DNA of 64,000 nucleotides, taken from contig CAWJEW010000006.1 in the NCBI GenBank assembly GCA_963842065.1, positions 248,001 through 312,000 on the forward strand, in the 5' to 3' direction. The translations under genes and the position numbers were made by a program. Source of the stretch: CAITWD01 sp963842065 (GTDB taxonomy: Bacteria > Actinomycetota > Thermoleophilia > Miltoncostaeales > Miltoncostaeaceae). Every line of letters begins with the position of its first letter. Position 1 is the first letter of the stretch. The notes under the pieces are model-generated. The model had not been told where the DNA came from. It saw nothing but the letters and a program-made list of their open reading frames with translations, and ran no database searches. Of this stretch, positions 51,517 through 60,146 are shown in pieces.

Positions 51517-52521
51517 TCAGACCTCCTCGCGAATTGCGATGCGCACCAGCTCGCCGAGATCCTGCTCGGGTCGCGCACCGAAATGACTGATCACCTCTGC
51601 CGCCGCAGCAGCTCCGGCCTGCGCACAGTGCACGAGGTCCCACCCTTGCGTCAGGCCGTAGAGAAAGCCCGCGGCGTACAGATCGCCCGCTCCGGTGCTG
51701 TCGACGACCTCGGGCACCCGGACGGCCGCGACCTCGTAGACCGCCTCGGGGGTGACCACCAGCGACCCCTGGTCTCCGCGGGTGACCACCACCAGCTCGC
51801 ACTGGCCCTGCAGCACCTCGACCGCCTCCCAGACGTCCGCGACCTCCACGAGCGATTCCGCCTCCAGCTGGTTGGCGAACAGCACGTCGATCGGGCCCGC
51901 GACAAGTTCGCGAAACTCGGCACGGTGTCGGGCGACGCAGCGCGGATCCGACAGGGTCATCGCGACCTTGCGCCCCGCACGGTGGGCGGCGGCGATGGCG
52001 CCCCGAAGGGCCTGCTTGGCTTCTGGCGGATCCCAGAGGTACGCCTCGAGGTAGATGAACTTGGCCGCGGCGATCAGATCCGTGTCGACGTCCTCGGGGC
52101 CGAGATCGATGCTCACGCCCAGGTAGGTCGCCATCGTGCGCTGCGCGTCGGGGGTCACGAACACCAAGCAGCGGGCGGTCGACGGGCCCCCCGTTGCGGC
52201 GGGCGTGTCGAAATGCACACCGCCGCTGGTCATGTCGTGCGTGAAGATCCGGCCCAGCTGGTCGTCGGCCACCCTCCCGATGAACGCGACGCGGATACCG
52301 AGCGACGCCGCGGCGGCGATGGTGTTGGCGCACGAGCCTCCGGACACCTCGACCGCCGGGCCCATCGCCCGGTACAGGGTGTCGGCGACCGTCTCGTCGA
52401 CAAGGGTCATCGAGCCCTTCTGCAGTCCGTGGGACTCGAGGAACTGCTCGTCGGCGTGCGCGAGCACATCGACGATGGCGTTGCCGATCCCGACGACGTC
52501 GAATTGCGCTGGATGAGTCAT
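51517..52521 (-). CDS. PfkB-family carbohydrate kinase, adenosine-kinase-like
   Basis: 334 residues from ATG 52521 with GGGAGGGA upstream. Ribokinase-fold enzyme: GIGNAIVDVLAHADEQFL (N-terminal), SGGSCANTIAAAASLG (about 60-75), and the ATP/catalytic Asp motif DSTGAGDLYAAGFLYGL (about 280-296). Close to the AdoK group of PfkB kinases (from the N-terminal block and 'SGGSCANT'). If it uses adenosine, it would pull AhcY forward (context inference). Two nt upstream of cysK. Confidence 0.85.
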   Translation of the reverse strand: MTHPAQFDVVGIGNAIVDVLAHADEQFLESHGLQKGSMTLVDETVADTLYRAMGPAVEVSGGSCANTIAAAASLGIRVAFIGRVADDQLGRIFTHDMTSGGVHFDTPAATGGPSTARCLVFVTPDAQRTMATYLGVSIDLGPEDVDTDLIAAAKFIYLEAYLWDPPEAKQALRGAIAAAHRAGRKVAMTLSDPRCVARHRAEFRELVAGPIDVLFANQLEAESLVEVADVWEAVEVLQGQCELVVVTRGDQGSLVVTPEAVYEVAAVRVPEVVDSTGAGDLYAAGFLYGLTQGWDLVHCAQAGAAAAAEVISHFGARPEQDLGELVRIAIREEV

Positions 52522-52546
52522 GACCGATCCCTCCCCCGGGGTGGTG

Positions 52547-52966
52547 CTAGATGTAGAACATCGGGGCTTCGGACAGGCGCTCCTCTTCATCGACCATATC
52601 CGCGATGGTCAGATCGCCCAAGAGCCCGACAAGCAACTGGCGCGCCCGGCGCCACACGCCGTCGACGCCCGCGGCGTCGCCTCCCGCCGGGGCCAGACGC
52701 CCGTCGACGGTTTCGACCACCTCGAGCAGCGTCACCTCGGCGGGTGGGCGCAGGAACGAATACCCACCTTTGACGCCGCGCTGGCTGGCGAGGATCCCCG
52801 TCCGACGCAGCGCGGAAAACAGCTGCTCGAGGACGTGCAGGGGGATGTCACGCGCCTCGGAGATCTCCACGATCGGTACCGGACCGCCCTGACCCCGACG
52901 GGCAAGTTCGGTCAGCGCGATGATCGCCGATCGGCTCTTGTCGCTGATCGCGATTATCGAGGACAT
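52547..52966 (-). CDS. Rrf2-family transcriptional regulator without Fe-S cysteines
   Basis: 139 residues. Winged helix of the Rrf2 family: DKSRSAIIALTELARRG, ISEARDIPLHVLEQLFSALRRTGILASQRGVKGGYSFLRPP. There is no Cys in the whole protein, so no Fe-S cluster, in contrast with IscR/NsrR/RsrR. Cysteine-free Rrf2 proteins include Bacillus CymR, which represses sulfur genes together with CysK. The gene starts a unit with adenosine-kinase-like and cysK 25 nt downstream, so a CymR-like role is a reasonable guess. Confidence 0.9.
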   Translation of the reverse strand: MSSIIAISDKSRSAIIALTELARRGQGGPVPIVEISEARDIPLHVLEQLFSALRRTGILASQRGVKGGYSFLRPPAEVTLLEVVETVDGRLAPAGGDAAGVDGVWRRARQLLVGLLGDLTIADMVDEEERLSEAPMFYI

Positions 52967-53035
52967 AAAACGGAGAATGATCCGGGCATTTCGGGAAGTT
53001 TACCCGAGACCCGGCGATAACGCGCTCCGCGGTTC

Positions 53036-53491
53036 CTATTCCTCGGCCAGCATGAAGTTCTCGACACCCTCGCGCAGCACAGGCGGACCATCACCAAGCC
53101 CACGCTTGCTGCGCATCACGAACATCTTCTCCAGCGCATCGATCCACGAGTCGAGGTCGGGCAGCAGGAACTCGTACACGCACTCGTCGGTGTGCAACAG
53201 CAGCCGTGCGCGCCTACCTGCCGTCGGCATGCTGTTGGGATTGCGTGGGAAGCGCTCGATCGTGCGTATGTCCTCAAGCTTGATCTCGCGCCGCTTGGCG
53301 CCGAGCCCGGTATCGAGGACCGTGGGGACAAACACCAGACGCTTGTCGGTCATGCTGAAGGTCCCATGCCGGGCCAGCCACCCGTTTTGCAGGTCGGCCC
53401 CGGATTGCTTGCGCACGGGCTCGCCCACGCGCGGCTTCGCGGCATTCGGCTTGCGCGGGAGCTTGGAGGTCGATGCGCTTTTTGCAGACAT
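53036..53491 (-). CDS. Hypothetical protein with GRAM/PH-like fold
   Basis: 151 residues from ATG 53491. The first ~35 residues are basic and disordered. Residues ~35-130 (ADLQNGWLARHGTFSMTDKRLVFVPTVLD...EIKLEDIRTIERFP...ARLLLHTDECVYEFLLPDLDSWIDALEKM) follow the GRAM/PH pattern with 'GxLxxTxxRLVFxP' then 'I.L.DI..I' and a C-terminal helix. Such domains bind phosphoinositides or proteins. Function unknown. Confidence 0.65.
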   Translation of the reverse strand: MSAKSASTSKLPRKPNAAKPRVGEPVRKQSGADLQNGWLARHGTFSMTDKRLVFVPTVLDTGLGAKRREIKLEDIRTIERFPRNPNSMPTAGRRARLLLHTDECVYEFLLPDLDSWIDALEKMFVMRSKRGLGDGPPVLREGVENFMLAEE

Positions 53492-53524
53492 TGGAACGAG
53501 CCTATCAATCCGCGCGGCCTGCAC

Positions 53525-53560
53525 TGCCCGGCGGGGCGACGATCGTCACGCCGCCGGGCA
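53525..53560 (-). terminator. Hairpin downstream of hppA
   Basis: Perfect 10-bp stem (53525-53534 with 53551-53560). The 16-nt loop contains a further palindrome GACGATCGTC, extending the structure. Starts 13 nt after the hppA stop. No T-run. Confidence 0.55.
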
Positions 53561-53573
53561 CGCGTGAGGGCGA

Positions 53574-55685
53574 TCAGTGCAGGAACGGAATGATCAGGAT
53601 CGCCACGATGTTGGTGATCTTGATCATCGGGTTGATGGCCGGACCGGCGGTGTCCTTGTAGGGGTCACCGACGGTGTCACCGGTCACCGACGCCTTGTGC
53701 GCCTCGGAACCCTTGCCCCCGTAGGCGCCGTCCTCGATCAGCTTCTTGGCGTTGTCCCACGCGCCACCACCCGAGGTCATCGAGATCGCGACGAACAAGC
53801 CGGTGACGATCACGCCGAGCAGCAGACCACCGAGCATCTCGCGGCCGTTGGAGATCCCGAAGATGAACGCCACCACGATCGGGAAGACGATCGGGATCAG
53901 CGCCGGGACGAGCATCTCCTTCTGGGCGGCAGCCGTCACCAGGCGCACGCAGCGTGCGTAGTCTGGCTTCTGGGTGCCTTCCATGATGCCCGGATTCTCA
54001 CGGAACTGACGCCGCACTTCTTCGACCACCGCGCCACCGGCGCGACCCACGGCCTCCATGGCGAAGGCGGCGAACAGGAACGGCATCATGCCGCCGATGA
54101 GCAGCCCGGATACGATGAACGGGTTGCTCAGCTGGAACTGGTCGGTGAAGACCAGGTGCGCCCCGAGGAACGAGATCTTGAGCTCCTCGGTGTAGCTGAC
54201 AAACAGCACCACCGCTGCCAGACCGGCCGAGCCGATGGCGTAGCCCTTGGTGACCGCCTTGGTCGTGTTGCCGACCGCGTCGAGCGGGTCGGTGATGGCA
54301 CGCACGCTGTCCGGCATCTCCGCCATCTCGGCGATACCGCCGGCGTTGTCGGTGATGGGGCCGAACGCGTCGAGTGCGACCACGATGCCGGCGAGGGAGA
54401 GCATCGCCATCACGGCCGTGCCGATGCCGTAATAGCCGCCGAGCTCGTAGGAGCCGACGATACCCGCGACGATCACGACCACGGGGGGCGCGGTCGCCTT
54501 CAGGGACACCGCAAGGCCCGCGATGATGTTCGTGGCATGACCGGTCTCAGAGGCCTTTGCGATGCTCTTGACCGGGCGCCAGACCGTACCGGTGAAGTAC
54601 TCGGTGATCGCCACCAGACCGAGCGTGACGCCCAGTCCGATCAGCGCACAGAAGTAGTAGTGCTGCCATGTTCCGAGGTGCTGATAGCCGACGTCGGCCT
54701 TGATCCCGTTGAGCATCCAGTACGTGACCGGAAGAAAACCCAGCGCCGACAGTACCGCAGCGACGCCCAGGCCCGTGTAGAGCGCACCCGTGACCGAGCC
54801 GCCCTTGCCAACGCGCACGAACCAGGTTCCGATGATCGACGAGATGATCGACACACCGCCAAGGGTCAGCGGGAACAGCACCGTGTTCAGGCCGTGGGTC
54901 CAGCTGTTGTGCTGGAAGAACAGCGACCCGAGGAACATCACGGCGACCGTGGTGACCGCGTAGGTCTCGAACAGGTCGGCCGCCATGCCCGCGCAGTCGC
55001 CGACGTTGTCGCCAACGTTGTCAGCGATCACGGCGGGGTTGCGCGGGTCGTCCTCGGGGATACCCGCCTCGACCTTGCCCACCAGGTCGGCGCCGACGTC
55101 GGCGCCCTTGGTGAAGATGCCGCCGCCGAGTCGGGCGAACACACTGATCAAGGAGCTCCCGAAGGCGAGGCCCAACAGGGGACCGACATCGGACGCCTTG
55201 CCGCCGAGAATCCAGAAGTAGCCAGACACGGCCACGAGGCCGAGACCCACCACGAGCAGACCTGTCACGGCGCCGCCCTTGAATGCGACGCCGAGTGCCT
55301 GCGGTAGCCCCCTTCGGGCGGCCTCCGCGGTCCGGACGTTGGTCCGCACCGAGACGTTCATGCCGATGAAGCCTGCGGCTCCAGAGGCGATTGCGCCGAT
55401 CACGAACCCGATCGCCGGTTTCCAGCCCAAAAGGTCGGACGTTACCGTGCTGCCCAGGAACCCGATCACCAGGAACATCACCACGGCGACAACGGCGATG
55501 ATCGAGTACTGACGCGTCAGGTACGCCTGCGCGCCTTCCTGGATCGCCTTCGCGATGTCTTGCATGCGCTCGTTCCCGGCGGGCTGCTTGAGCAGGTAGG
55601 CAATGAGACCTACCCCATACGCCACAGCAACCAGGCCGAGAACGATCGCGAGCCATTTGGTGTTGTCCGACAGAAAGCCGGCCAA
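53574..55685 (-). CDS. hppA: Membrane-bound H+-translocating pyrophosphatase, K+-independent type
   Basis: 703 residues, about 16 membrane helices. Couples pyrophosphate hydrolysis to proton export. Core motifs: DVGADLVGKVEAGIPEDDPRNPAVIADNVGDNVGDCAGM (about 205-245) and the C-terminal DTVGDPYKDTAGPA. At the K+-sensitivity position the sequence reads GNTTKAVTKG, with Lys where K+-dependent enzymes have Ala, so K+ is not required. Proton rather than sodium pumping is the usual partner of this form. Starts with TTG 55685, preceded by GGAGG at 6 nt. Confidence 0.96.
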   Translation of the reverse strand: MAGFLSDNTKWLAIVLGLVAVAYGVGLIAYLLKQPAGNERMQDIAKAIQEGAQAYLTRQYSIIAVVAVVMFLVIGFLGSTVTSDLLGWKPAIGFVIGAIASGAAGFIGMNVSVRTNVRTAEAARRGLPQALGVAFKGGAVTGLLVVGLGLVAVSGYFWILGGKASDVGPLLGLAFGSSLISVFARLGGGIFTKGADVGADLVGKVEAGIPEDDPRNPAVIADNVGDNVGDCAGMAADLFETYAVTTVAVMFLGSLFFQHNSWTHGLNTVLFPLTLGGVSIISSIIGTWFVRVGKGGSVTGALYTGLGVAAVLSALGFLPVTYWMLNGIKADVGYQHLGTWQHYYFCALIGLGVTLGLVAITEYFTGTVWRPVKSIAKASETGHATNIIAGLAVSLKATAPPVVVIVAGIVGSYELGGYYGIGTAVMAMLSLAGIVVALDAFGPITDNAGGIAEMAEMPDSVRAITDPLDAVGNTTKAVTKGYAIGSAGLAAVVLFVSYTEELKISFLGAHLVFTDQFQLSNPFIVSGLLIGGMMPFLFAAFAMEAVGRAGGAVVEEVRRQFRENPGIMEGTQKPDYARCVRLVTAAAQKEMLVPALIPIVFPIVVAFIFGISNGREMLGGLLLGVIVTGLFVAISMTSGGGAWDNAKKLIEDGAYGGKGSEAHKASVTGDTVGDPYKDTAGPAINPMIKITNIVAILIIPFLH

Positions 55686-55912
55686 GAGTGTCCTCCGAGA
55701 TCAATGTGCGCAGCCACGGCCCACTCGCGTAGCGTGCGTGAACGAGATGCCGCGTGCGGGGTCCTGCCCTATTGCAGGGGCGTAGCGCGCGGCGGATGCA
55801 AAAAAGCCGGGCAGTTTCTACCACACCGCGACGGACGGCGTAGACGAAGGTCCCGCATACTGCGAGACCTTCCGCAGCACGCCGCCCTCGGGCGGACGTT
55901 CCGACGAGCGGG
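55686..55912 (-). other. Long hppA leader / mtnP 3' region with hairpin
   Basis: 227 nt between mtnP and hppA on one strand. A long hairpin (outer 6 bp 55836-55841 with 55879-55884; inner 12 bp with one wobble, 55846-55872, three-base loop) follows the mtnP stop. Six T on the minus strand (55805-55800) come some 30 nt later without a good stem directly before them. It could end mtnP transcription or be part of an hppA leader. It does not match the fluoride riboswitch. Nothing else seen. Confidence 0.45.
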
Positions 55913-56710
55913 TTAGATCCGCGCGCCGTCGAGCGCGCCGGTGCAGTGCGGGTCCGGCTCTGCGGGGATGCGCGGGATCACACAGAACAGCAACTCGCGC
56001 ACCAGTGCGTTGTTGCGTGCAACCACCGCCGCCACCTCTTGGGCCGAGACCGCCGGGACGTTCGGCATGCCCTCGAGACCAACGTCATAGTCGGTCACCA
56101 GGCTGATGTTGGCGTAGCCCAGGCACAACTCGCGGGCGAGATGGGCCTCGGGGTAGGCCGTCATGTTGATGACCTCCCAGCCCATCGACCCGAACCAGCG
56201 GCTCTCGGCGCGCGTGGAAAAGCGCGGGCCCTGGATGACGACCACGGTGCCGCGGTCGTGCACGGGGATGCCCAGGTCCCTGCACCCCTGGACGAGGAGG
56301 CCGCGCAACACCGGCGAGAACGGTTCCGCCGAGGAGACGTGAATTGCCTCGGGCCCGTCAAAATACGTGTCGGGGCGGCCCGAGGTGCGATCGATGTATT
56401 GGTCGCATACCACGAAGTCGCCCACGCGTACGTCCGCCTGCAGGCTGCCGGATGCACACGGTGCGATGACCCACACCGCCCCGACCTCTCGCAGCGCCCA
56501 AAGGTTGCCGCGGTAATTGATCGCATGGGGCGGGAACTGGTGGTCGATCCCGTGGCGCGGCAGGAACGCCACCGGCACCCCGGAGACGGTGCCGAGGGCA
56601 AGCGGGGCGGACGGCGGCCCGTACGGGGTCTCGACGCTGACCAGCTCGGCGTTGTCCAGGAGCGCGTAGAAGCCCGAGCCTCCGATGATTCCGACCATCC
56701 CGGGCGTCAC
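55913..56710 (-). CDS. mtnP: Methylthioadenosine phosphorylase family protein
   Basis: 265 residues. Trimeric purine phosphorylase that splits 5'-methylthioadenosine into adenine and methylthioribose phosphate. GIIGGSGFYAL (about 7-17), FLPRHGIDHQFPPHAINYRGNLWALREVG, IQGPRFSTRAESRWF, and NMTAYPEAHLARE...LVTDYD, where the Asp of TDYD points to 6-aminopurine use. The inosine-type relatives differ there. GTG 56710 follows GGAGG and overlaps the upstream stop (GTGA). Confidence 0.92.
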   Translation of the reverse strand: MTPGMVGIIGGSGFYALLDNAELVSVETPYGPPSAPLALGTVSGVPVAFLPRHGIDHQFPPHAINYRGNLWALREVGAVWVIAPCASGSLQADVRVGDFVVCDQYIDRTSGRPDTYFDGPEAIHVSSAEPFSPVLRGLLVQGCRDLGIPVHDRGTVVVIQGPRFSTRAESRWFGSMGWEVINMTAYPEAHLARELCLGYANISLVTDYDVGLEGMPNVPAVSAQEVAAVVARNNALVRELLFCVIPRIPAEPDPHCTGALDGARI

Positions 56711-57144
56711 TCCGGGCGTCCTCCCGGGGGCACCCAGAGCCGGCTGGCGGGATCGGGTTGGACGGGCGGGGCATCGCCCGCACCGGTGTTCGCCTCCGCG
56801 ATCTTCGCGAAGGCCAACTGGAGCTGCGCCAGCGGCTCGCGGAAGGGGCGCGCGACCGCCTGGCCGAGTTCCTGCTCGGTGACAGCGACGAGCGCGCGCA
56901 GGATCTCGACCGCCGTGCGCGCCTGGGCGAGGTCGGCGACCGCGGCGCCTTCGGGACCAAGGCCCATCCTGATCCCGGCCGCGTCGGCGAGCGTTGCCAT
57001 TGCCTGGATCACCAGGTCCCGGACCGGCGTACGCCCAAGGTGGTGGACGAATGCCGCGGCGAACTCCTCGGCGGAGGACTGTGCGTCGAGATCGGCGATG
57101 TCGTCGTCGTGCTCGTGGTGCTCGTGGTGCTCGTCGGTCGTCAT
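56707..57144 (-). CDS. DUF1844-like helical protein with His-rich start
   Basis: 145 residues from ATG 57144. Opens with a His/Glu/Asp cluster (TTDEHHEHHEHDDD, metal-binding potential), then helices resembling DUF1844 (LAQARTAVEILRALVAVTEQEL...). The C-terminus is Pro-rich. Joined to both neighbours by 4-nt overlaps: ATGA with the GCS2-type ligase gene upstream and GTGA with mtnP downstream. Function unknown. Confidence 0.65.
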   Translation of the reverse strand: MTTDEHHEHHEHDDDIADLDAQSSAEEFAAAFVHHLGRTPVRDLVIQAMATLADAAGIRMGLGPEGAAVADLAQARTAVEILRALVAVTEQELGQAVARPFREPLAQLQLAFAKIAEANTGAGDAPPVQPDPASRLWVPPGGRPE

Positions 57145-58343
57145 GCCCGTGCCCCTGTCGTATGTTGGCTCAGGATCTCTTGTGCGGATGCCCGAGTGCG
57201 CTCGACGACCTGCGCGTGGACCGCGCGGACGTCGCCTTCGTGTGCCTCGAGCAGGGCGCGCTGGCGGATTGCCCCGTTGCCGTGCTCGAGCATGTCCCCC
57301 ACGCGATCGATCCACGGGGTCAGCCCGAGCGGCCCGTGGTGGGCGCGCGTGGCCTCGAGCAGCGCAAAGATTGCGGTTCGCGTCGGTCGCGAGCTCCCCG
57401 TATCGAGATCGATGAGCTCCCCGTCGAGGCCATGACGCTCGGCCCGCCAGAGGTTCTCCTCGATGTGGGCGCGCGGGTGGATGGCCAGGGTCCGTCCGTC
57501 GTCGAGCTGCTCGCAGAACTCGGCGATCAGCGCGATGATCAGCGCAGCGATGGCGAGGGTCTCGCCGAGCTCAGTCTGGCCGTCGCAGATCCGGACCTCG
57601 ACGGTTCCGAAGGTGGGGTGCGGGCGGACGCTCCACCAGATCTGGGTGGCCTCCGAAATGGAGCCGGCCCGCTCCAAGAAGGCGACGTGGTCCGCATAGC
57701 CCTCCCAGTCGGCGTACCCGTCGGGGATACCGCAGCGCGGGAAGCTCTTGACGAAGATCTGGGTGCGGGTTGAGGCCAGCCGCGTGTCCCGACCGCCGAA
57801 GATCGGGCTGTTGGCCGACAGCGCGAGCAGATCCGGCAGCACGCTGCGCATGCGCGTCGAAACCTTGACCGCGCGGTCCGCGCCGCGGACGCCGCAGTGC
57901 AGGTGCAGGGCCCAGGTGTTGTTGGTCCAGGCGACGTAGCCGAGCTCCCCCTCAACGAGGCGGTAGTGCGGGGTGTCGATGATCCGCTGCTGGGTCCAGG
58001 GAGAAAACGGATGGACCCCGGTGACCCCGAGGGCGACGCCGATCCGAGTCGCGGTCGTACACAGGTCGATGCGGCCGTGGGCAAGCTCGGCGAGCGCGCT
58101 GGTCAGGTCCGGGTGCGGGCGGGTCTTGAACTCGATTTCGCTCGCGATGAGCTCACCGGCGAGGCGGTCGCGCAAGGCGGGCTCGGCGGCGTCGGTGAGG
58201 TCCTCATAGCGATTGACGAGCCCAAGCGTCACCGGATCAAGGATCTGGAACTCCTCCTCGAGCCCGATCGTGAAATCGGTCGAGGCCGCGAAGCGCTCGC
58301 ACGCGCCTGCAAGAATTGCGGAGGTCTCTGGCCGGTTGCTCAT
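57141..58343 (-). CDS. Carboxylate-amine ligase of the GCS2 (YbdK/glutamate-cysteine ligase) family
   Basis: 400 residues. ATP-dependent ligase related to plant-type glutamate-cysteine ligase. TIGLEEEFQILDP (about 25-37, first metal/ATP acidic cluster), SEIEFKTRPH, WTNNTWALHLHCGVRGAD (about 140-157), ALSANSPIFGGRDTRLASTR (about 172-191), and VRPHPTFGTVEVRICDGQTE. Could make gamma-glutamylcysteine, an ergothioneine precursor, or a different amide. ATG 58343; TTG one codon earlier is less likely. In an overlapping unit with the DUF1844-like and mtnP genes, which ties it loosely to sulfur metabolism. Confidence 0.87.
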   Translation of the reverse strand: MSNRPETSAILAGACERFAASTDFTIGLEEEFQILDPVTLGLVNRYEDLTDAAEPALRDRLAGELIASEIEFKTRPHPDLTSALAELAHGRIDLCTTATRIGVALGVTGVHPFSPWTQQRIIDTPHYRLVEGELGYVAWTNNTWALHLHCGVRGADRAVKVSTRMRSVLPDLLALSANSPIFGGRDTRLASTRTQIFVKSFPRCGIPDGYADWEGYADHVAFLERAGSISEATQIWWSVRPHPTFGTVEVRICDGQTELGETLAIAALIIALIAEFCEQLDDGRTLAIHPRAHIEENLWRAERHGLDGELIDLDTGSSRPTRTAIFALLEATRAHHGPLGLTPWIDRVGDMLEHGNGAIRQRALLEAHEGDVRAVHAQVVERTRASAQEILSQHTTGARA

Positions 58344-58397
58344 CAACGAGGGGGAACTTTACCGACCGCGCGGGCCTCCGCGGTCGTCTGACGCAGG

Positions 58398-59021
58398 TCA
58401 GGTCAGATAGAAGTACAGCGCATACAGCAGTTCCACGGCGGGACTCGATGTATGCACTGTCACGTCGGACGGCGCCGACAGGAGGGCGTCGGAGTAGTTG
58501 AAGATGATCTTGACGCCGGCGGCGACCAGGTCGTCGGCGACCTGCTGGGCCACCTCGCCAGGGACGGCGAGCACACCCACCATGATCCCGTCGCGTGCGG
58601 CAACGCTTGCGAACTCGTCGTAGTGCTGCACCACCAGATCGCCGATCTTCTGCCCCACCCGTTCGGGGGCGACGTCGAAGATCGCGGAGATCTGGAAGCC
58701 GTGATCGCCGAACACGCTTGAGCTGGCGATCGCCTGGCCGAGGTTGCCGGCTCCGAACAGGGCGATGTTGTGGGTGCCGGAGGTGCGCAGGATCTTGCGG
58801 ATCTGCTCGATCAGGCTGTCGATGTCGTAGCCGACGCCGCGCTTGCCGAACTTCCCGAAGCCCGACAGGTCACGCCGGATCTGGGTTGGGTTGACGCCCG
58901 TATACTCCGAGATGGCCTGCGAGGAAATGCTCGTCTTGCCCATCTTGCGGGCTTGGGTCAGCACCTGCAGGTAGCGGGACAACCGGGCCGCCACGCCCAG
59001 CGTCAGTCGGTCCGACGCCAT
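58398..59021 (-). CDS. rex: Redox-sensing transcriptional repressor Rex
   Basis: 207 residues. Senses NADH/NAD+ and represses anaerobic or overflow-metabolism genes. Winged helix with SSQAISEYTGVNPTQIRRDLSGFGKFGKRGVGYDID (about 32-67) and Rossmann loop ALFGAGNLGQAIA (about 88-100), VFDVAPERVGQKIG. ATG 59021 with GGAGGG upstream. An imperfect TTG...CAA inverted repeat lies just upstream and may be an autoregulatory operator. Confidence 0.96.
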   Translation of the reverse strand: MASDRLTLGVAARLSRYLQVLTQARKMGKTSISSQAISEYTGVNPTQIRRDLSGFGKFGKRGVGYDIDSLIEQIRKILRTSGTHNIALFGAGNLGQAIASSSVFGDHGFQISAIFDVAPERVGQKIGDLVVQHYDEFASVAARDGIMVGVLAVPGEVAQQVADDLVAAGVKIIFNYSDALLSAPSDVTVHTSSPAVELLYALYFYLT

Positions 59022-59036
59022 CGACCCTCCGAGACT

Positions 59037-59055
59037 TTGTAACGATCAGTATCAA
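59037..59055. promoter_or_regulatory. Possible Rex-type operator
   Basis: TTGTAAC-N5-GTATCAA, 5 of 7 positions symmetrical. It lies 15-33 nt upstream of the rex start codon, where a promoter is expected. Similar in spirit, not in detail, to TTGTGAA-N-TTCACAA sites. Confidence 0.3.
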
Positions 59056-59098
59056 GCTACCCCGCGTGTAACAGGCGCGCAACCCACGCCGGAATGTC

Positions 59099-59123
59099 CG
59101 GGCCCGCGTGTTTCACGGGCCCG
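59099..59123 (-). terminator. Hairpin between tsaD and rex
   Basis: Perfect 8-bp GC-rich stem (59099-59106 with 59116-59123), starting 3 nt after the tsaD stop on the minus strand. No T-run. Separates the t6A operon from rex. Confidence 0.55.
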
Positions 59124-59126
59124 TGA

Positions 59127-60146
59127 TCAGGCCGCGATGCCCCCGGGCGGCGCGCTCGGCATGGCGTCCATGGCCAGGAAGTCGGGCCACGGTGTCGGCG
59201 TGGTGAATTGCGCGGCGGCACCGATCATGGCGGCGTTGTCGGTACACAGCCGGACCTCCGGCATCGCGAGCCTCAGACCCGTCCGTGCGGCCCCGTCGGT
59301 CACCAGCTCGCGCAGACGTCCGTTGGCCGCGACGCCGCCGCCGAGCGCGATGGCGGGCACGCGGTGCTCCCGCGCGGCATCGAGCAGGCGCGCGGCGAGC
59401 GGCGCGAGGATCGCCTCCTGGTAGCTGGCCGCCAGATCCGCGCGACGCCCCTCGGAGAGCTCGGGATCGGCTCGCACCACGTACAACAGGGACGTCTTGA
59501 CCCCCGCGAACGAGAAGTCGCGCGTGCGCTTGCCCCCGAGGGCGATCGGAAACCGGTGCGCGTTCCGATCGCCTGTGCGGGCAAGCAGCTCGAGCGCCGG
59601 GCCGCCCGGGTAGCCGAGCCCGAGCAGCCTCGCGCCCTTGTCGAGCGCCTCCCCGGCGGCGTCGTCGATGGTCTGGCCGAGGGTTTCCGGGCGCGACAGG
59701 TCGCGCACCAGATCCAGGCGGGTGTGACCTCCCGAGGCGATCAGGCTGACGAATGGCGGATCCAGGGCGATGGGCTCGAGCCACGAGGCACACACGTGTC
59801 CCAGCAGGTGATCGACGCAGATGAGCGGCCGGCGGGTTGCGTAGGCAAGCGCCTTGGCGGTCGCGAGGCCGACCAGCAGCGCACCGATCAGTCCGGGTCG
59901 CTGGGTGACCGCGATGGCCCGCATGTCATCGAGCCCGAGTCCTGCGTCGGCCAGTGCGCGGTCGATGACGGCGTTGACGGTGCCGAGATGATGGCGGGCG
60001 GCGACCTCCGGCACGACCCCGCCGTAGGGGGTGTGCAGATCGGCCTGGGACGCCACGACCGACGCGAGCACGGTCCGGTGGTCGATGACCGCGGCGGCGG
60101 TCTCGTCGCAGGACGTCTCGATGGCGAGAAACGGCCCCTCGATCAT
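59127..60146 (-). CDS. tsaD: tRNA N6-threonylcarbamoyladenosine synthase, catalytic subunit
   Basis: 339 residues from ATG 60146. Transfers threonylcarbamoyl to A37 of ANN-decoding tRNAs. Metal site HHLGTVNAV and DHLLGHV; ASKH-fold loops ETSCDETAAA (about 10-19), LIASGGHTRLDL, GGGVAANGRLRE (about 280-291), and TDNAAMIGAA. Overlaps rimI (ATGA). Confidence 0.97.
   Translation of the reverse strand: MIEGPFLAIETSCDETAAAVIDHRTVLASVVASQADLHTPYGGVVPEVAARHHLGTVNAVIDRALADAGLGLDDMRAIAVTQRPGLIGALLVGLATAKALAYATRRPLICVDHLLGHVCASWLEPIALDPPFVSLIASGGHTRLDLVRDLSRPETLGQTIDDAAGEALDKGARLLGLGYPGGPALELLARTGDRNAHRFPIALGGKRTRDFSFAGVKTSLLYVVRADPELSEGRRADLAASYQEAILAPLAARLLDAAREHRVPAIALGGGVAANGRLRELVTDGAARTGLRLAMPEVRLCTDNAAMIGAAAQFTTPTPWPDFLAMDAMPSAPPGGIAA

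Noticed and set aside
55686..55912. Fluoride riboswitch before hppA
   Set aside because: Conserved pseudoknot strings of the crcB motif are not present.
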